Source of the DNA: Saururus chinensis
Taxonomy: Eukaryota > Streptophyta > Magnoliopsida > Piperales > Saururaceae
Direction of reading: 5' to 3'
Assembly (NCBI GenBank): GCA_035235625.1
Contig: CP141145.1
Span: 35,940,668-36,004,667 of the forward strand
DNA: 64,000 bases
The notes beneath the pieces were generated by a model, which saw only the letters and a program-made list of their open reading frames with translations, ran no database searches and was not told the origin of the DNA. Shown piece after piece: positions 22,301 through 34,670 of the stretch. A program made the position numbers and the translations under genes. How positions within the stretch are numbered: the first letter of the stretch is position 1; each line of letters opens with the position of its first letter.

Positions 22301-25300
22301 TTGACCATGCGGTTTTACTTTTTTGTGTGACCATAGTAGAAGATGTTGCTATTTAGACAAACTTTGGAATATTGCTCATATAGATTTCTACTTCTGATAT
22401 ATTGCACTTTCTTTGAGGTTTTTTTCCCTTCCTATTCTGGAATTAATGGCCAGAGTAGTTCGATAGCTAATTTAACCTTCTTCTGCTGTCCAGAAATCTT
22501 AGTAATACAGTTAATCTTATGCAGGCATCGCTATATCCTGGACTTTGTGAACCAACTTCTCAGGGCGGGTTAGGATTTGATTATTATATTAATTTTTCTC
22601 CATCAGAGATGTGGTCTTGGTTCCTCCAGAATGTACCTGATGATGAGTGGAGTATGGACAAGGTTGGTCGAGTTTTGTTAAAAAATGGTTGTAGATCTTA
22701 AAGAAATTTTGTGTTTATAGCAAAGGATTCGAAAGTTTAAATATCTCCATTTCATATTGCACATCATCGTGCTCCTTGTCACTTAAATTCCATTTTCTGT
22801 TGGCCGTTTCAAATTGAAATAGTTGGAAATTTTACTGGGATGCATCTTACAATCATGGATTATGATTATGTGATTCTATTGGCATGCTGAAAGTCTGTCC
22901 TGTTTGACCTTTTGGGTGACTACCTAGCTTGTTGCATGGCTTTAGGGGTACTCCAAACCCAAATTATATTCATGTGTGTTAGAGTATATTTCTCTTCAAA
23001 AGACTAGTACTGTGGTCTTAAACAAATATTTGATGAACAAATATACTCCCCCGTCCCAGATTAATGTTCCATTTGGCAAAAAAGTTTGTTCCATAACCAT
23101 TTTGTTCAATTTAAGTAGTCGAGTACTTAAAAAAGAGTATCATAAGCTTAATTTTCCTTCTTTTATATGTAGGTTTCACCATTCAATAAAAATCACTATT
23201 TTTCCAAATGTAGCTATTAATATTGGGTGGAGGGAGTACTCTTTATCAATGTGTAATGACTCTGGTGCACAGTTGCTGTATAAGTGGTTTTAGCTGTTAG
23301 ATAAAATATGTCATTTTGTTATATACTACTTCCTGATTATAATGAACATTATTGGCCAGAAGCTGTGTTGTTAATTTACTAATGCTGTTGTTCTTAATGT
23401 ATCCTACAGCCTTGTGCCATTCATTGTTGAATTTGATGTCTGATTGCTCTATAACTTGATGCAGATTGTCAGCACACTAACAAGCACCAAACATAATTTA
23501 GATAAGATGCTGACATATGCTGAGAACCACAACCAGGTAATTATTTTTGTCTTTTGCATTCTCTCTGTTAATTTACCTAAACGAAATAGCCAATTTATTT
23601 TGAGGTGTTGATTCATTACATTATGTTGTCTAGTTATTGTTCTTTGGAGCTATGTGGCATTGTTATCTTAATGCAAGTTTTGTTTTCTTAGCTTGGTTAC
23701 CATTTAATATTTTTTGATACACAATCTTGGTGATTTATGTGACAGACTATCTCTGGGGGAAGATCGTTTGCAGAAATACTGTTTGGCGAATCAGGAAAAG
23801 TTGATTCCAGTGCAGATGATTGGATACTTAGAGGAATTTCATTGTATAAAGTACAGTAATTCAGAACATTTTAACCATAATTTGATGGAATACATTTTCA
23901 TTTCTAGGAATGTTTGTAATTGGTTAGGGTCATCTAAGTTGATTCTATATTAATTGAACACCATCATCATCATCACCACCACCGCCACCACCACCATCTA
24001 TCCTAATATTTGGGTGTCAGTTGTCAAGTAGGGTCAGCCTTCTTGGTAACCCTCCGAAAATATGTGATTAGTGTTCCAAAGTAAAAACAAAAAAGAAGAA
24101 AGAAATGCACTGGGTGCAGATAATAACTTTAATTATAATTTATGATAGACCCCAAATACTTGCTATTGTAGGGAAGATTATAATGTGTTCAACTAAAATG
24201 TATCTATAAACTTTTGAAGTCCCAACTTCAGATGTTGCAAGGTCAGTGACTCTTTCTATGGCCCACATTGTTACATCCCAATTGGGGATTTGGTTCTCCA
24301 CTTAGGGTCCTTGCATTATCTATGGGGACTGAAGGCATGAGTGGAGCAGAGAGTGAGATTGGCCGCCTAAGTTGTGATGCTGGCTTGCCTTACTGTGCAA
24401 ATCTTAATTTGCTTACAGATAAAATATATTTTAATTATCTGATATATGTCTTGATTCCAGATGATCAGATTGATGACCTTCACAATTAGTGGGCGAGCTT
24501 ATCTTAACTTCATGGGTAATGAATTTGGTCACCCAAATGTGAGTTTCTCCCTCAAAGAGTGTATTTTGTAAATTCCTCATATATAGCTTTTACATACCTA
24601 TCTTTTGTTTCAGAAAATTGAATTCCCAATGTCTAGCAACGAATTCTCCTTTTCTCTAGCCAACCGCAGATGGAATTTGTTGATGGGTGAAGGAATCTAT
24701 AATGATCTTTTTGCCTTCGACAAGGTGGTAGTTAATATTGTTACTCTATAGTGCATTGTTAAATAATTTTTGTTTGGTAATTTAATTGTCTAAATAATGG
24801 GCTTGACTTATTCCCTATTTAGTAGTTTGCGCCTTTTTCTTCATATATGTGTAAATTGCACATACTAATGAGTTATGATTATATTTAAATCTTGCCCTAT
24901 TATACAATTTTGGTTTAAAAGATCTGGCCTTATGCAAAAAATTTGATCATGCTTTGACAGCATGAAAGAGAAAGAAGGATAGGAGAAAGGAAGGACCAAA
25001 TTTAGCAAGTTTATATCTCTTCATGGAGGCTAAAAGTTTTATCACAACAATAAAAGTTTATTCTTATTCATATTTTCATGCAATCTATTTCTATTTTTTC
25101 TTTGTATTATTGGATTCCTCATGGAGTGGAGTCTGTCATCTCTTGTACTGCCAGTGAGTTGGTTGAGTCCTTCACTTTTTGAGCTGTACTGTTTTGAGTA
25201 AATTTCATATTTTGTGGGCAATACAATTTGGAAAGGACCACAAGCTTGACACTTAACTAGAATTGGTTTCTTCATTGATGTCCTTTTATATATATCTTTT

Positions 25301-26742
25301 CAATTGACAGCAAAAATAATATATTTTTTAATTGGTAGCTTTTCCTTTTACAGGACATGATGAATTTAGATGTGAACCAGAGAATACTTTCAAGACGGAC
25401 CCCCAAAGTTCACCACATCAGTGACTCTGGCATGGTATGATGTCAAACAGTAGTGGTTTATTTCAAAATATTTTTGTGAAGTGAACCAATCACAAAGGAA
25501 AGATCATAATCGATTTATAAATATATGCCAACTCCAAGTTTTGAAGTTTTGCAGGTTATTTCTTACTTAAGAGGTCCCTTACTGTTTGTATTCAATTTCC
25601 ACCCTGAAACTTTTTATAAGGGATATCGCATTGGTGTAGAAGAAGCTGGAGAGTATCAAGTAACTTCTTCATCATTAAGCTTAATGACTTTTGTGTCACA
25701 TATAGGTTTTCGATAGTGTCAAATTCCAACACTGCATATTTGTGTCCGAACTTCTAAGACAGGAGTGTTTCATATGTTAACATTGACATAAATTTTTTGC
25801 TAATTAATATTGGTAGAGAAGCTCTAAAAGATGAGACAAACCAAATTCAATCAGTGATTCCGTACTACGTATACAAATCCAACAAGGCTAAGGTTGGCAG
25901 TTCTTGTGGCCAGTCTTAGAGCATATTTACTCATGTTCTGATTTAACTCTGGCATTTAGTTTTTCCTCAAGATGTCCTACCTTTTGTTTCATTGCTCAAG
26001 TCTAGCATGACACTTGCTAATTTTGTTTTACAGCTTTTAAACAATGCATTCAGATAACATTTTTTTTTTGGTGAGGGGGAAGGGTGCGGGAATGGGCCCC
26101 GGTGTGGTAAGGGTTGATTGTGTTTATTTACGAGCACTTATTGCTCTTCCTATAAGGATAAAGCATGGCTGACATTCGTAGGCAAAAAGACAAATAAGTG
26201 CTTCATTTGAAATGATGGAATTTGATAGTGTCTTCTGTTTCTTTTGGCTTTAAACCTCACATACTAAGAAATTGTTAAACTTTCAACATACTAAATAGAG
26301 TTTCCTGTTCCCAGATAATCCTGAACAGCGATGAGGTCAAGTATGGAGGACTTGGTGTCCTCAGTGCTGATCAATATGTTCGAAGGACGACGCTTGGAAG
26401 GTACGTTTTCTTTACTTAGGACCTGTCAATTACATGCAGCTACAAAAATGGAGAAAAAGCAGCTCACATATTTAAATGATCGTGGTTCTCATGGCGAACC
26501 CTTTACTATTAGGCTGAAAATATTGCAGGGTTGATAGCCTTAAGTGTTACTTGGAGGTGTCACTGCCCAGTAGAAGCGCTCAGGTATAGTACTAATTCAT
26601 GACAGCTTCTGGTTGTAAAATTTATGAAAACTGTGGTTTATCCGTATTTTTCAATCATTTTAACTTTGCTTGATTCATCAGAAGAGCAACTTTAATTACA
26701 TGGTCGCAGGTCTATAAGCTATCTCGCATCTTGAGAATATGA
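16368..26742 (+). CDS. SBE3: 1,4-alpha-glucan-branching-enzyme-like protein, SBE3/EMB2729 type, plastid precursor
   Basis: Twenty-one GT-AG exons join into a 927-aa frame: 16368-16729, 16808-16879, 16980-17044, 17154-17831, 17932-18104, 18192-18281, 18553-18628, 18840-18947, 21245-21335, 21446-21547, 22012-22114, 22525-22662, 23465-23536, 23746-23850, 24461-24538, 24614-24724, 25354-25434, 25555-25659, 26315-26400, 26529-26583, 26710-26742. The N-terminus is Pro/Ser/Arg-rich and transit-peptide-like. A carbohydrate-binding domain of CBM48 type follows ([19 protein letters not shown]), then a GH13 barrel ([10 protein letters not shown] near 512; [28 protein letters not shown] near 579) and a C-terminal beta domain (LLFVFNFHP). 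Classical branching enzymes have an Asp nucleophile where His585 stands, and HD where His708-Asn709 stands; the acid Glu639 is kept. From memory these changes are typical of this family, so branching activity is doubtful. Classical SBE1/SBE2 lack the FQFH pattern. The intron at 18948-21244 is swollen by insertions. Confidence 0.95.
19900..19934 (+). pseudogene. Broken duplicate of the start of exon 9
   Basis: The acceptor TTGAATAG and the first 35 bases of exon 9 (real exon at 21245-21335) are repeated here with one base change (GGGATAC for GGGGTAC). After that the match stops at the junction with inserted sequence (ATTGTATCGATAC). The preceding ~220 bp of intron are duplicated too. A functional acceptor may therefore remain without a usable donor. 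Confidence 0.85.
20003..20067 (-). repeat. tRNA-like SINE-type fragment
   Basis: On the minus strand it reads TGGCGCACTTGGTTAGAGG (A-box-like) and, about 30 bases later, GTGTTGGGTTCAAGTCTC (B-box-like). This is the layout of an internal pol III promoter in tRNA-derived SINEs. There is no cloverleaf with a complete acceptor stem, so I do not call a tRNA gene. It lies in the intron insertion. Confidence 0.5.
20107..20200. mobile_element. Short Stowaway-like MITE
   Basis: Inverted ends around CCGTCTCAAATAAGTGTTCC and GGGACACTTATTTTGGGTC, flanked by TA at 20105-20106 and 20201-20202. At 94 bp it has no coding capacity. Confidence 0.65.
20895..21011 (-). mobile_element. Terminal fragment of the CATGGAAGG hAT-like MITE family
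   Basis: Its reverse complement starts CATGGAAGGC and then carries GATGATATGCTTGGTACGCG and CGCCGAAACG. These match the left end of the element at 37545-38280 closely. The GCGCATACCAAG-type segment is repeated once in tandem here. The other terminus was not found in the intron. Confidence 0.75.
23046..23236. mobile_element. Stowaway-like MITE in intron 12 of the branching-enzyme-like gene
   Basis: The left end is CTCCCCCGTCCCAGATTAAT and the right end ATTAATATTGGGTGGAGGGAG. TA dinucleotides flank both sides (23044-23045 and 23237-23238). The CTCCCTCCGTCCC terminus is the widespread Tc1/mariner-related Stowaway signature. At 191 bp it is non-coding. Confidence 0.85.
23957..23999. repeat. CAT/CAC trinucleotide microsatellite
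   Basis: ATCATCATC runs into ACCACC with one CGCC interruption. It is intronic (intron 14). Confidence 0.9.
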
Positions 26743-29356
26743 ACACAACCACTTCGAGAGTCTGCGGATGAAATGGTAGTAAGTAATGGCTCTAGACATT
26801 GAGGTTTCAATCACGGTTTAGTCATCTCATCTGCACGGAAAAGATTTCAAGTTCAGATTACTTCGTACACGGCTTACCTAATAGTTGTGTGTAGATTTTG
26901 CCACCAGAGCCTACAAGTTTCCATCCTTGATGTTACCAGCTACGAAAGTGTATATGAATCTCTTCTACATCCAGGCAACCACTCACAAACAGCTTGATTC
27001 CAAAAGGTTTGGGGAAGTCAGTTATATCATTGCTTGCATTGATGATGTACTACACACAATGGCTTGCATGTAGGAAGTAATACATGCATGCTTATAAATG
27101 GCATTAGAAGAAGTTAGGGTTTCCAAGGAGCTGAACTGAATTGAGTTTGGACGGCTCAGGCTCAGCTGTATTTAAGGTCAAGCCGAGCCAAATAGAGCTG
27201 AGCTCATCTCAACTTTACTTGGAACTTTTTAATTTTATAGACTATAGTCGATTTATGAAAACCAAAAGCAATATGGAAAAAAATATTTACAGCAAAATTT
27301 GTACAAGATGGGAAAAAGTCAAGCCTATTGCAACTAGAGCTGAGATATTCATGCCTCGAGCTCAAACTCATTGGCCAATTCAAGTTGTAAGATGAAGCTG
27401 GGTTGAACAAGCTCAGCTCACCAACACCTTTGAAAATGGTGCTTGAGGGTTGTTGCTTACCAATTGGTGTTAATTAGTTATATGTGTCTTAAATATAAGA
27501 GTTAAATATTCGTTTAATCCACTTAGTGGATCACTAGATTATTTTTAAAATTAGTATTTTAACAAGTAAGAATTAAGAGTTTTAGCTTTGATTGCAAGAA
27601 TTTATTTATGAAGCAGAAATAAAAAAAATTAATTATGCACATTCATGATCAATTTATCATTAATCAAACTATAAAGTATGTAAAAACACATAAGATTTTT
27701 ACGTAAAATACCCTATATAGGATAAAAAATTACGATAACTACTTTTAGCCTAAAATTAATGCATTAATAATACATTATATGACACAAGGAAATTACTAAA
27801 CCTTTTATGAAGATTAAAACATAACTTCTTTTTGTTTAAATCTCATTATTCTTTTATTGATGGCCTTTAATTCTTCTCTTCTAAGTTTTGAAGTTTTCTT
27901 CTTTATTGCTTTATTTTCGTCTTCTTTTAGCCTCCACAATCAAGCTCCTCTTAATTTGATTCTAGTTTTGAGTTTTCTACAATTTCCTATTGTAGAATTT
28001 GGTTGATACTCTCCTTAGGTTTGTGTGTATAAAACTCTTTGTGTCTCTTCTCAATCAATCATCATTAATATCATTCACTCAAATTTATTGATGATTTTGA
28101 GGGAAAACAAAACAAAATGACTTATCTTTTCTTTAACAAATTTTAGGGTTTTTTTTTTCAATTTTATGTTTACCTAGTTATTATATGGTTTATTAAATTA
28201 GTTTATATATTAGATTTCAACTAGGAATGAATTGCGTCTTGAAATTCTTAAATTATGTAAGTTTATAAATAACGATCGATTTCTTACATGTGTCAATCCA
28301 ATGAGAATCTCTCAACCAAAATTTACATAGTCTTATTCAAAGGGCGGCGATCGATTGACGGACATTGAATTTTTTACTTTACCTTAATCACTTGGATTAA
28401 TTATTCATAATTAAAAGTAAGAGATTTGTATAAGTGAGTGAATTTTTTTTATATTATCGACTTTATTTTTCAAGTTAATTAATTTTAAATTTAACTTGAC
28501 TACAACATCTAGTTATACTCTTAAGATTAAAATAAACATAAAATTTAGACATTATTTTGATAATTAAATTAACCAATTACATCACATGTCATATTTTCTG
28601 AAGAAATCTACAATCTAGGCCTGCTAGTTACTAGCAAGTCATCTAAGACATTTTTTTGTCCACAATAACTCAGTTATGATTGTTTGCCAAACATGGATTT
28701 TGCAATGAAGTATCATCTTCATTAACATGACAGAAGATGCACTTGAATGGGATTGGCATAGTTCATCACTTTGCATTTTGTGCTTTCAGAAAAAAAAGTT
28801 AGTGAGTTAGTTTATCAGTTGGAGTAACGAACAAGCTCGGCTTATGAGCAAATATAAAAAACCATACAAGGTGCCTAGCCGATATAAACTGCTTATGAAT
28901 TTCCTGTGTGATTGTGGTACAGGAGTTCATAATAGGGCGGGGCGGAGCAAATATACAGCACTGTCCCATTCCATAGGGATAACATATTGATGACGATGCT
29001 GATACTTGTAGATCCAGTCTAAAGTTTATTTTCCATAATATTGTCGACTCGGATCTAGAACTCACTAGACTATCCGTTGTAGTCTGTATAAATTATACTA
29101 TTCTTAATTAGAACGTTTAAAAGCTACTATCTGACATTATAACAGGGCCAACAAATTGAACATAAGTCAGGAAAGCATTATGGACATGAATGACAAAGGG
29201 TCGGATGGCATAAGTGTGTTTGAACAAAACACGGGGTCTCCATTTCGCTCTCAGTAGGCAAGAACAGATCCATCTGAATGATTGTCCAAGGGGATTGAAG
29301 AGCTTGAGGAAAAAAGCCAAAGATGTGCTCCAGGAGGTCCTCAGAAAGCTGGGGGA
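26743..29356. other. Convergent intergenic region between the branching-enzyme-like and PLP-homeostasis genes
   Basis: About 2.6 kb separates the two stop codons (26742 plus, 29357 minus). It holds both 3' UTRs, a GAGCTCA-rich degenerate repeat (27140-27420) and AT-rich sequence. Small ORFs at 26885, 27141 and 28799 show no recognisable domain. No clear transposon ends were found. Confidence 0.5.
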
Positions 29357-31488
29357 TTACTTTTCTGTTTTCTTTGGATATTCCCTGGGTCCAAATATGG
29401 TTGATCCGATCCTTATGTTTGTACTGCCCTTTTCAATCTGCAGAAACCCTTCAGATAGTCATAATCCTTGTCACTGGTATTAATTCTGTTATCTTTACGA
29501 ATAGCTTATTTAAAACATCTCACAATGTGATATCTAATTTATCTGATTTTTGTATGAAAGTGAATTGCACTAAATATCTTCATTTATTAAATTTCTGCTA
29601 TTTGATCTTCATCTATTAAATTTCCACGATTATTTTATTTACAATGTGCATTAAATAAAAAATCCGAGCAAAAATTCTGGTAATGTCACTTACTGCTTGC
29701 TCAAAGTCGCCAGACATGCCCATCGACAGTTCACATTGCTCTTCTGCTATCCCAAGTGCCTTGCATACCTCAGTCCGGCAATTTGACAAAGTCTGTTTCT
29801 CTTCAATGCATGAGTTAATGAACTCGTTGAGCCACATAAAGAAAAATAATTATTATGTTCTAACTTCTAATCAACTACCTTGAAATTTTCTGGTGTTGAT
29901 GTATAATCCAGCATGCCAATGGTCATTAAACCCGAGAACACAAGATTGGGACAACCTAAGTGAACATGCTTCGCCAATTCCACGCAACCAGAAGGCTCAA
30001 CGCCCGATTTTGCTGCAATAAATGAAATCAGCCTTGCATGCTGAAAAGGATTCATTTTCCATAATACGTTCCACAGAAGGAAGTCACATTTTATTATAAG
30101 TAAACATATTAACATGCGTTTAGATTGATCAACTCATAAAGTGAAGTGGTAAATAGTAACACTGAATTTAGATAAAACAGGCAACACGGTAAAAAGGATA
30201 TCAAAAGTGGATCATTAAAAGATTGCTAATAGAAAAGGGAATACCAGAAAAAAAACCCTGAAAAGTTGAAAAAGAAAAACTCGGATTTTTTTGCCACTAT
30301 AATGCGAGGACGCTGTTTAATTAATACTCACAAGGCTCTCCACTAGTATTGACTTGAACCAGGACTTTGAGGGGCCTTCTGCCAATGTTCAAAACCATGC
30401 GATCAAGTTGATTTGCGATCTGTGCGAAGCAACAACTTTAGAAACAATTATTCTCAGCTCCCAAACTACAACTTTTAGAATAATTAATATGGGCAGCAGG
30501 AACAATATATAATTAACTTTCGGTTGATTCAACAAAAGTTACTTGACTCGGATCACAACAAACATTTGAATGATCTTCGTGCATATCACAGCTAGGCATT
30601 TTCTTAGATTCTTGTAAATCTCCTTCTGGAGAGGAGCTTTATACTATAGTGAAATCTAAGAAATTTCTTCTGGCTGAGAGGACAATAAGGTTCAGTTTAT
30701 GAATCCAATTCCTCATCTACTATAGCGAGAAACTATGTACTGAATTTTCCATGGAAGATTGAAAAGTACTCTTGAAATTCACCTTCTCATCGTCCACACT
30801 CTCGACCATGTCCAGATTCGGAACCGCAGCTGCGAGTAATACACAGTGGCAGTCACATGGTCATATCTCTCAATATGGAAAAACTAACTGCCTTTTTTTT
30901 TAAGAAAGAAAACATTAATCTTCAAGAAATAAACATGCCACAAAAAAACAGAACGAAAAAAGATACAGATGAGGAAGTACAGAGAAGGGCTTTCACTTTG
31001 TTGCTCTGCAAATGCCCGATGAAATGCCATTCGATCTCCGCTGGAAGCTGCAATCGAGTATTCAACGAAATTGGAACTCTCTTACATCAAATAGAGAATT
31101 AAAAGTAATCACAAAAAAACTAATCTAACATTCACGACGCTGTCTGCTAGACCCGCCACTGTCCGATATTGAGTTTTAGCAATTGAAAAAAAGGCTAATT
31201 GAGGAAATTGGCTAATCGAGGATGAAATAAGCTGAGGTGGGTAAAGAAGGGAGGGGGAAACCAGACCTGGGGGGCTTTATCGACGAACTCCTGAACGTAG
31301 TTCTCGCCGAAGCAGCGGTGGCCAGCGTCGTACACCTGCTGGATGAGGGAGACTGGCTTGGTCTTGCTGACGGCCACAACGCGGATGTGATCGGACGGAC
31401 GCCCAGACCTCTCGGCCGCTTGATGGACCCGCTGCATCACCGTGCGGAGGGCCGTCGCCGCTGCGCCTTCCATGGCGGGAGCCGCCAT
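29357..31488 (-). CDS. Pyridoxal-phosphate homeostasis protein (YggS/PROSC family)
   Basis: This PLP-binding protein family buffers free pyridoxal 5'-phosphate and has no known enzyme activity. Seven exons on the minus strand give a 245-aa frame: 31488-31267, 31047-30981, 30829-30783, 30419-30332, 30012-29879, 29792-29694, 29437-29357. The family core is present: VVAVSKTKP with the PLP Lys (Lys42), FGENYVQE, IEWHFIGHLQSNK, VPNLDMVESVD, VLVQVNTSGE, LMTIG, LSMGMSGDFEQA, and the terminal IRIGSTIFGPREY. I chose the Met at 31488 because the following MAAPAMEGAAATALR looks like the usual plant start. An in-frame Met at 31611 would add 41 residues of Arg-rich sequence and could encode an organelle-targeted form. 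The first exon is CpG-rich. No break is seen. Confidence 0.95.
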
Positions 31489-31611
31489 TTTCTCAGGCGC
31501 AGGATTTCTCTCGGGGAATATCGCTCCCAGAGCAGCGCCTCTGACGTTGCCGATTCGGCTTTTCCGCCCCGTCGCCAGAAGGTCCCAGGCCCGGAACACG
31601 TCTCGGCGCAT

Positions 31612-32477
31612 TTGGTGGTTGGGGGCCCATCAACAGTGAGACTGTGGCTACTGAAGCCCGGACCTAAATCTTAACCACGTGTGGTGCGGAAGGGGACTGC
31701 GCGGCAATCGTGTGTGTGGATCCTAGCAGGCCTGGCCCACCTCTGGGCTTGGAAGGATTTTGCGCCAGTTGGGCCACTGCCGGATGGGTTCAATGTTCCA
31801 CGGGCCAGGAATCATGAGCTCACGGTTACCGAAGATTTGATCACTAGGTTGGCGTTGGGTCTCTTATAGGGACCCAACAAACTCCTACTTCCTATCAAAA
31901 TAAATAAATATATATAGTATTTATTTATAATATTTTAATTTATTCTAAAAAATATTTAAATAAGTTTTGAAGTATAGAAAGAACAAGAAAGAGAAGTAAA
32001 AAAATATTTAATTTCTCTTAAAGATAGTTTTATTTAATAAAAAACTTTGTTTTATATTAATTTTTTTATTTTGTTTAATTTAAGTGATTAGTTACTTAAA
32101 AAAATATCATAAGCTTATTTATCTTTCTCGTAAAATATAAACTTTCTTCTTTAATAATTTTTTTTAAATAGAACAATTAATATAAGATAGAAGGCGTACA
32201 AAAAAGAAGATTGATCTAAAAAATAATTTATTTTAAATATCAAAACTTAAGAACAATTTATTTGAATTATAAAAAACATCAAAATATCTTGTAGAGATTG
32301 TAAAAAGATTAAAAAAATTTATTAAAAACTTCAAAATTTAAAAATAACATGCCCAGAACATAAATTTTGTAAAATATTGATAAAAATTTAAAATTTACAA
32401 AAATATACCAAAAAAACCTATTTTACCAAAATTTAAAAAATTTCATGAAAATTTTAAAAAATTTGTTTCTATGGTTA
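31612..32477. other. Upstream region of the PLP-homeostasis gene and AT-rich spacer
   Basis: 31612-31870 is GC-rich and probably promoter or 5' UTR of the minus-strand gene. From about 31880 it is AT-rich, including a decayed stretch (32060-32200) resembling the Stowaway-like family at 23046 and 50062. No gene is supported. Confidence 0.4.
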
Positions 32478-32850
32478 TGATAACATGTATTATTGTGAAT
32501 GAATCAAAGATCATAGAAAATAGATTTCTTATATCTACTGTCTATTGTATTCTATAAAGTAAATAGCGTACCTAGTTCCATTTCGAATTGACGAATCTTC
32601 GTAGGATAGGTTTCTCTCCCTTGCCCTTTCTTTCTGACGATTTTCTTTTAAGATGGATCAGCCACCGTCATAGTTTTCTTCATTGGGCGAAGAGAGGACC
32701 GTCTCCTCTATTTTATCTTCACGTAACCGCTTCCATCTATCGGTTACAACGTTTATATTAAGAGCCAATCGTAAACAAGATAGATAAACTTATTATTATC
32801 TATTAATTATCATACGGGACCACATACAGGACCAATAAAATTGTTTATAT
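32478..32850 (-). repeat. Copia A 3' LTR
   Basis: It matches 45520-45899 along nearly its full length (shared CTACTGTCTATTG, AATAGCGTACCTAG, TTCTGACGATTTTC, TATCATRYGGGACCACATAC). The right copy has an extra CTATTGT repeat. Confidence 0.9.
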
Positions 32851-33246
32851 TCTCCCACTTGGTCCAAATGATAATTAATCATGATAGTATAACAAGACAA
32901 CATAAGGTGTACATAATTTATTTATTCACATTGATTACATAATACTATCATTAAACGAATCAATAATATGAGTCATGATAGTTCTATGTCCTTAAATGAC
33001 ATGGTCCCTTCCATGTACTACAATATTAAAAATCTGCTCAATATAGTGTTCAAAAGAGGAAATCATAAGAGTCTACATTATGTCTCTACTAATAGAGACT
33101 AATCTTGTCACAAATATATATTCATTCACATCGATGCACATAATAACTAAGACAGGAGAATTAAAAACACTTTATTGATATCAAAATGTAATAGAGCATC
33201 ATCATCATAAATAAAGCATAATCCATCACAAAATAAATGTTTACAA

Positions 33247-34670
33247 TCATGGATTATTTTCAAGACTCATTCTATTGACATGTTCAATAAAGGTTTTTGG
33301 AGGTAATCCTTTTGTTAATAGATTTACAATCATAAGGTTAGTACTAATTTGCTCTATAAACACTTTTTGTTTCTGCACTTCTTCTTTAACAATAAGAAAC
33401 TTTAATTCCATGTGCTTTGCTCCTTTAGAGTACTTGTCATTCTTTGAGAAGATAATTGCTGTAGAGTTATCACAATAAATTTTCACCGGTCTATAAATGG
33501 TGTCAATAATTCCAAGCCCTGAAATAAAATTCCGCAACCATAAAGCATGAAGTGTGGCTTCATAGCATGCCACAAATTCAGCCTCCATAGTAGATGAAGC
33601 TATGATAGATTCCTTTTCACTTTTTTATGATATGGCTCCTCCTGCAAGCATGAATAAGTGGCCAAATGTGGACTTTTTATCATCAACACATCCAGCAAAA
33701 TCAGAATCTGAGTAACCAATGACCTCAAGATTTTTAGACCTTCTATATATGAACATGTGGACTTTTGTTCCATGCAAGTATCTCATGACTTTCTTTGCAG
33801 CTTTCCAATGATCAAATTCTGGATCCTTTTGATATCTTCTTAGCATACTAGTGGCAAAACTAATATCTGGCCTTGTATAGGTTTGTGCATACATTAAACT
33901 TCCAACTGAAGACAAATAAGGAATTCCCTCCATTCTTTTCCTTTCTCATTCATTCTTTGGACATTGTCTATATAGGCTTTTTGAAACAAATCCAACAATC
34001 CACGTGAACGATCTCGAAATATTTCTATTCCAATCATGTATTTTGCCTCATCCATATCTTTCATTTTAAAATTTTGAAAGAGAAATTCTTTGGTTTTATA
34101 CAATAATCCAAGGTCATTGCTTGCAATTAATATATCATCAACATACAAAATAAAAAATATGAACTTATCCTACTGACCTTTAGATAAATACATCAATTAA
34201 CGATGTTTTCTTTAAATCCAAAGGAGGTAATGGTATAATTAAACTTAAGGTACCATTGTCGGGAAGCTTGCTTAAGTCCATAAATTGATTTATTAAGTTT
34301 GCAAGCTAAATGCTCTTTGCCTTCAATGAAAAATCCTTCAGGTTGATCCATATAGACTTCTATTCAAGAAAGTTGTTTTCACATCTATTTGATGGAGCTC
34401 TAAGTCATAATGAGCAACCAATGCTAAGATAATTATGAGTGAGTCCTTTTTGGATACTGGAGAAAATGTCTCTTTATAATCAAAGCCTTCTTTTTGAGTA
34501 AAACCTTTAACCACAAGTCTGGCTTTATATTATTCTATATTACCCTTTAAGTCACATTTGGTCTTAAAGATCCATTTGCAACCCACTTTCTTATATCCTT
34601 TGGGCAATACAACGAGTTCCCAGACTTCATTTTGGGCCATTGAGTTTAACTCTTCATTCGTGGCTTTAAT
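33247..34670 (-). pseudogene. Copia A reverse transcriptase and RNase H
   Basis: Minus-strand fragments in order: the YVDD motif (MYVDDILIASNDLGLLYKT, 34148 downward), IPYLSSVGSLMYAQ and TRPDISFATSMLRRYQ (33933 downward), an RNase H segment GYSDSDFAGC, and EAEFVACYEATLHALWLRN (33588 downward). Frame changes between 33933 and 34150, and stops near 33615 and 34200-34670, break the polyprotein. Confidence 0.88.

Noticed and set aside
31237..31674. 145-aa plus ORF opposite the first exon of the PLP-homeostasis gene
   Set aside because: Antisense shadow of a GC-rich exon with a clear conserved minus frame.
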